This document shows positions 5,850 to 8,514 of a DNA stretch of 8,514 nt, piece by piece. The notes beneath the pieces were generated by a model that worked only from the letters and a program-made list of their open reading frames with translations, made no database searches and was not told where the DNA came from. The DNA comes from an uncultured Desulfomonile sp. Lineage in GTDB: Bacteria; Desulfobacterota; Desulfomonilia; Desulfomonilales; Desulfomonilaceae. A program made the position numbers and the translations under genes. Position 1 is the first letter of the stretch. Each line of letters begins with the position of its first letter. Location of the stretch: the NCBI GenBank assembly GCA_903920415.1, contig CAIXMD010000236.1, positions 1 to 8,514 on the forward strand. The letters run 5' to 3'.

Positions 5850-6623
5850 TTACATTCTGCGGACCAGAAAGAATAAAGGGTTTCGTGGCTTGGAACGTGA
5901 ACGTACCTCAAAATAGAGACAGGGGGTCTCTACTCTCCCGGAACTGCCGACGGTTCCTATTACAGATCCCTTTTTTACAGTCAGGCCTGTGGAGGTTTTG
6001 ATTTCCTTCAAATGGGCATAAACAGTGACCACTCGGTTGGCGTGCTCGACAAGAATCACATTTCCATATCCTGGAATCGACCCCACATGGCCTACCCTAC
6101 CGTCATCCGCACACCTGACGGGCGTGCCATCGGCCGCTTCAATTGAGATACCGTTATACTGGACGCCACCCCTTACACCGAATTCCGATATAATTTTGCC
6201 TTCCACCGGCCAGGCAAGAAGTCCGGAAAAATCTTCAATTCTGGTGGGCAAAGTGGCAGGCATCCGGCTGACATCTGTTTTTCGCGTTGTAGATACCCCC
6301 GGGATAAATAGCTTGGTATTTTCAGTTACGAGGTAGGGTGGCTTCAGGTTATTGACTTCTGCCAATTGCTGCGGGTCTACATTGTAGGCCTTTGCTATCG
6401 CATTGAGGTCGTCATTACGTGCCACCGTATGATACAGGCCTTCAGCAGGAGTGTTGGTCTCTAACAACGGAGATCTTAGCGGCGGGGGCAACCCGGAGTT
6501 AACGTGGGGGCAACCGAAAGCAAAAGCCGCCAGAGTCAATAGGGGGATCAACTTGACAAGCCGAGACGAAGTGACTTGTATCTGAAACGACTTGAATTTA
6601 AAAGTTACGTAGAGTTTGTTCAA
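5850..6623 (-). CDS. nlpD: NlpD-like lipoprotein: LysM plus degenerate LytM/M23 domain
   Basis: The 257-residue protein has a hydrophobic segment ending in AFAFGC, a plausible though imperfect lipobox with Cys38. A Pro-rich linker follows, then a LysM peptidoglycan-binding domain (about 64-108: YHTVARNDDLNAIAKAYNVD to KLFIPG) and a C-terminal LytM/M23 domain (about 136-255). The M23 zinc ligands are gone: the HxxxD motif is Y156-NGI-S160 and HxH is C235-L-Y237; only H204 in YAHL remains. This matches E. coli NlpD and EnvC, whose inactive LytM domains activate cell-wall amidases at division, so an amidase-activator role in the periplasm is inferred. It is shorter than E. coli NlpD (379 residues). 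The TTG start at 6623 overlaps the pcm stop as TTGA, suggesting translational coupling; no Shine-Dalgarno is evident and the 24-residue n-region is long, so the start is uncertain. The pcm-nlpD order repeats the gammaproteobacterial linkage. Confidence 0.83.
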   Translation of the reverse strand: MNKLYVTFKFKSFQIQVTSSRLVKLIPLLTLAAFAFGCPHVNSGLPPPLRSPLLETNTPAEGLYHTVARNDDLNAIAKAYNVDPQQLAEVNNLKPPYLVTENTKLFIPGVSTTRKTDVSRMPATLPTRIEDFSGLLAWPVEGKIISEFGVRGGVQYNGISIEAADGTPVRCADDGRVGHVGSIPGYGNVILVEHANRVVTVYAHLKEIKTSTGLTVKKGSVIGTVGSSGRVETPCLYFEVRSRSKPRNPLFFLVRRM

Positions 6624-7267
6624 GTTTTCGACCAGCCGTGTTCTCCTAAAAGATCAACAAATCGGCATGGCGTGTGGCGCTCGATTGTTATTCCTCCCTC
6701 TATCTTTGTAGCTCGATTAAGTGTCTGGGCAAAACGGTCGCCCACAGGAATAATGAGTCTACCACCTTCGATCAACTGATCGAGAAGAATTTCCGGAATC
6801 TTGGGGGAGCCTGCTGTTACTATGATTCCGTCGAATGGCGCTTCGGATGGCCACCCCGCACTCCCATCCCCAACCACAAAGGTTATATTTTGGCATCCAA
6901 ATTGGGATAGGGTTATCTCCGCCCTTTGCGACAGACTCCTTATCCTCTCGATGGTAAATACCCAATGACAGAGGCCGGCCAGGATAGCTGTTTGGTAACC
7001 GGAACCCGTTCCTATTTCTAAGACCTTCTCGTGCCCCTTGAGTTCCAGCAGTTCCGTCATGATGGCAACCATGTATGGCTGGCTTATGGTCTGGCCGGAA
7101 CCTATAGGGAGAGGGTTGTCATCATAGGCTCCCCCCAGAGAATTCTTATCTACAAATAGGTGACGCGGAACTTCTTCCATCACTCGCAAAACGCGGCGAT
7201 CTCTGATACCACGTGCCGCAAGTTGTCGCTCAACCATATGCTTTCTGGTTTCGGCGTACTCCTTCAT
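6620..7267 (-). CDS. pcm: Protein-L-isoaspartate O-methyltransferase
   Basis: This 215-residue cytoplasmic repair enzyme methylates isoaspartyl residues in aged proteins using S-adenosylmethionine, starting their conversion back to aspartate. Family hallmarks in order: an N-terminal helix ending MVERQLAARGI (11-21), RVMEEVPRHLFV (28-39), the substrate-loop motif IGSGQTISQPYMVA (55-68), SAM motif I VLEIGTGSGYQTAIL (82-96), the acidic post-I segment TIER (104-107), GDGSAGW (133-139), FDGIIVTA (145-152), GGRLIIPVG (168-176), and a C-terminal VDLLGEHGW in place of the more usual FVPLxGxxG. Length matches the family. ATG at 7267 gives a complete N-terminus but only a distant purine-rich ribosome site. 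The gene follows the exported Pro-rich gene by 49 bp and overlaps the NlpD-like gene by 4 bases. Confidence 0.95.
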   Translation of the reverse strand: MKEYAETRKHMVERQLAARGIRDRRVLRVMEEVPRHLFVDKNSLGGAYDDNPLPIGSGQTISQPYMVAIMTELLELKGHEKVLEIGTGSGYQTAILAGLCHWVFTIERIRSLSQRAEITLSQFGCQNITFVVGDGSAGWPSEAPFDGIIVTAGSPKIPEILLDQLIEGGRLIIPVGDRFAQTLNRATKIEGGITIERHTPCRFVDLLGEHGWSKT

Positions 7268-7316
7268 GGAAAATCTAGGCCTGCCCTCTCTTGGCTGCCA
7301 ACAGAAAATAGGTCCG

Positions 7317-7832
7317 TCACCGGGGATCAGGCTGGTAAGCGCCTGCCGGTGGAAGAGATTGGGATGTTCCAGGATTGGCTTGAGGCACAGTAGGCGCTTG
7401 AGATTCCGGCTGAGATTTAGAACCTTGCGCCGCTGGTGACTGAGGGAAAAAGTTTCGGTCCATGAAGCCCGAAAAACGGTCCATCACCGTTGAAGGAAGG
7501 GCGAAAAACCAATCTACTGTTCCTGAAAACATATCTCTCGGGGAAACGCCTTCGTAATATGGATTATGATACTGCGGATACGGATAATTAGGCCATCCTG
7601 AGGAATCCGTACCCAAATCGGGCTGTCCGGGCTGTACTTGGTATCCCCCATGAGGCTGCACTGTAGTGCCGTATGCTTGTGGAGAGCCGGTGTATGGCGA
7701 GCCCAAGCCCGCCCCCTGAGGTACGGGCACCGGACCTGGTGACGGGAGTGGGGGCAAACTCTGTTGGCCTTCTGTGAAAGACAGCATGGCTAGGATCATC
7801 AACGTGGCTACTAGGGTAATCTTCATTCCCAT
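7317..7832 (-). CDS. Exported Pro/Gln/Tyr-rich protein, function unknown
   Basis: A 171-residue protein with a Sec signal peptide (K4, hydrophobic core about 6-18, cleavage probably near residue 22, before QQS). The mature part is low-complexity: a Pro/Gly/Gln/Tyr-rich segment (23-97), a compact region rich in Trp, Phe and Met (about 98-130, containing VDWFFALPSTVMDRF) that looks able to fold or touch membrane, and a second Pro/Gln/Ser-rich tail (131-171). I count 28 prolines. I recognise no family. ATG at 7832 is chosen because GGAG lies 8 bases upstream (7844-7841); a second ATG two codons later is less well spaced. It heads the seven-gene run, 49 bp before pcm, so it may be co-expressed with the envelope protein NlpD. 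A surface or periplasmic role is inferred from the signal peptide only. Confidence 0.65.
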   Translation of the reverse strand: MGMKITLVATLMILAMLSFTEGQQSLPPLPSPGPVPVPQGAGLGSPYTGSPQAYGTTVQPHGGYQVQPGQPDLGTDSSGWPNYPYPQYHNPYYEGVSPRDMFSGTVDWFFALPSTVMDRFSGFMDRNFFPQSPAAQGSKSQPESQAPTVPQANPGTSQSLPPAGAYQPDPR

Positions 7833-8028
7833 GTTATCTTCTCCATTGTCCCATAACGTTTTTATGCAAGAGACTCTTAGACCGGAGCCGTAATAATTTC
7901 AAGTGTTTTTTCGGTCTGATTCTTGGCTCGAGAGAAAACATTTAGATTACCCCTGTCAAGGGGAGATCGTATTATTGGAAGGAATTTTATAGGATTAGGG
8001 ATCTTAACCAGCAGCGTCGGAATGCATG
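7833..8028. other. Intergenic region between acyl-CoA synthetase and the seven-gene run
   Basis: This 196-bp gap should hold the promoter of the downstream run. A perfect 5-bp stem, CCCCT (7950-7954) and AGGGG (7959-7963), encloses a minus-strand TTGACA (7959-7954), an ideal -35 hexamer, but no good -10 box lies 16-18 bp further on. TTGAAA at 7902-7897 is followed after 17 bp by TAAGAG, a poor -10. AGACCG (7879-7884) and CGGTCT (7912-7917) form a longer inverted repeat. No clear terminator for the acyl-CoA synthetase is visible, because no stem is followed by a T-tract. Confidence 0.5.
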
Positions 8029-8514
8029 TTATGTTTCCGACCTTTTCTTCTCTTCGGTTCTGATCTCTCTCCGGAGGAGCTTCCCCACTTTTGACTTGGG
8101 GAGCATGTCGCGAAATTCTATGTATTGAGGTATTTTGTACGCGATGAGCTTATCACGACACCATTTTGTGAGTTCGTAACCGGTAATTCCTTTAATGTCC
8201 TTCTTCAGGACAACAAATGCTTTAATTCTTTCCCCGACCTTTGCATCCGGTATACCCACAACACATGACTCGATTACTGCCGGATGTTCCTGGAGCACCG
8301 CTTCGATCTCCGAAGCGGAGATGCGGTAACCTTTATGCTTGATAGTGTCTACGGTACGATCCACAAAGTACAGAAAGCCTTCTTCATCTTGTTTTACAAT
8401 ATCAGCAGTCCGATAATACAATTGGCCGGTGATTACCACAAATGAACTCTCTGTCTCTTCCGGCTTGTTGAGATACGAGCGAACCATCCGATCGGACGAG
8501 ACAAGCAATTCGCC
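8029..8514 (-). CDS. AMP-forming acyl-CoA synthetase, C-terminal part (5' end beyond window)
   Basis: The frame is open to the right edge, so the true start is outside the window; 161 residues remain. The fragment opens in the GELLV segment followed by MVRSYLNKPEET, then TAD (36-38, the usual TGD with Ala for Gly), the hinge VDRTVDTIKHKGYRIS (51-66), SEIEAVLQEHPAV (68-80), and the A10 motif PKSKVGKLLRREI with Lys145 as the catalytic lysine of the adenylation step. These are signatures of the ANL superfamily (acyl/aryl-CoA ligases), which activate a carboxylate to an acyl-AMP and then to the CoA thioester. The acid used is decided by the missing N-terminal domain, so fatty, short-chain or aromatic acids are all possible. 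A role with Hbd in acyl-CoA metabolism is plausible but not shown. The TAA stop is followed by a 196-bp gap. Confidence 0.9.
   Translation of the reverse strand, partial: GELLVSSDRMVRSYLNKPEETESSFVVITGQLYYRTADIVKQDEEGFLYFVDRTVDTIKHKGYRISASEIEAVLQEHPAVIESCVVGIPDAKVGERIKAFVVLKKDIKGITGYELTKWCRDKLIAYKIPQYIEFRDMLPKSKVGKLLRREIRTEEKKRSET

Overview
The window looks like a chromosomal piece of an anaerobic Gram-negative bacterium. My best guess is a Desulfobacterota/Syntrophobacterales-type sulfate reducer or syntroph. This rests on gene content recalled from such genomes, not on a search: a beta-oxidation type 3-hydroxyacyl-CoA dehydrogenase, an acyl-CoA synthetase, an NAD-linked iron-sulfur dihydroorotate dehydrogenase of archaeal/anaerobe style, a double [4Fe-4S] QueG-like protein, and exported proline-rich proteins. 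Every convincing gene lies on the minus strand, so transcription runs from high to low coordinates.

From the right edge: the 3' end of an AMP-forming acyl-CoA synthetase (8514-8029, 5' end outside the window), then a 196-bp gap. A run of seven genes on the same strand follows, separated by -4 to 118 bp and plausibly co-transcribed. They are an exported Pro/Gln/Tyr-rich protein (7832-7317), pcm (7267-6620), an NlpD-like LysM/LytM lipoprotein overlapping pcm by TTGA (6623-5850), a fused PyrD-PyrK dihydroorotate dehydrogenase (5805-4033), a QueG-like ferredoxin-type protein (3914-3180), a Nudix hydrolase (3127-2546) and 3-hydroxybutyryl-CoA dehydrogenase (2480-1623). A 274-bp gap holding a good sigma70-type promoter leads to a separately transcribed Pro/Cys-rich exported protein (1348-941). 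A 328-bp AT-rich gap with a second good promoter leads to the start of ftsK (612 to the left edge).

Functionally the run mixes envelope maintenance (NlpD-like amidase activator, exported proline-rich protein), protein repair (Pcm), pyrimidine synthesis (PyrDK), nucleotide clean-up (Nudix) and acyl-CoA metabolism (Hbd). The pcm-nlpD pairing repeats the known surE-pcm-nlpD-rpoS linkage of gammaproteobacteria, although surE and rpoS are not in this window. I see no CRISPR array, transposase, tRNA, rRNA or clear defence system. The points most worth a second look are the single-chain PyrD-PyrK fusion, loss of all three zinc-ligand positions in the NlpD-like protein, the short QueG-like protein without the usual catalytic Asp motif, and the Pro/Cys-rich exported protein.
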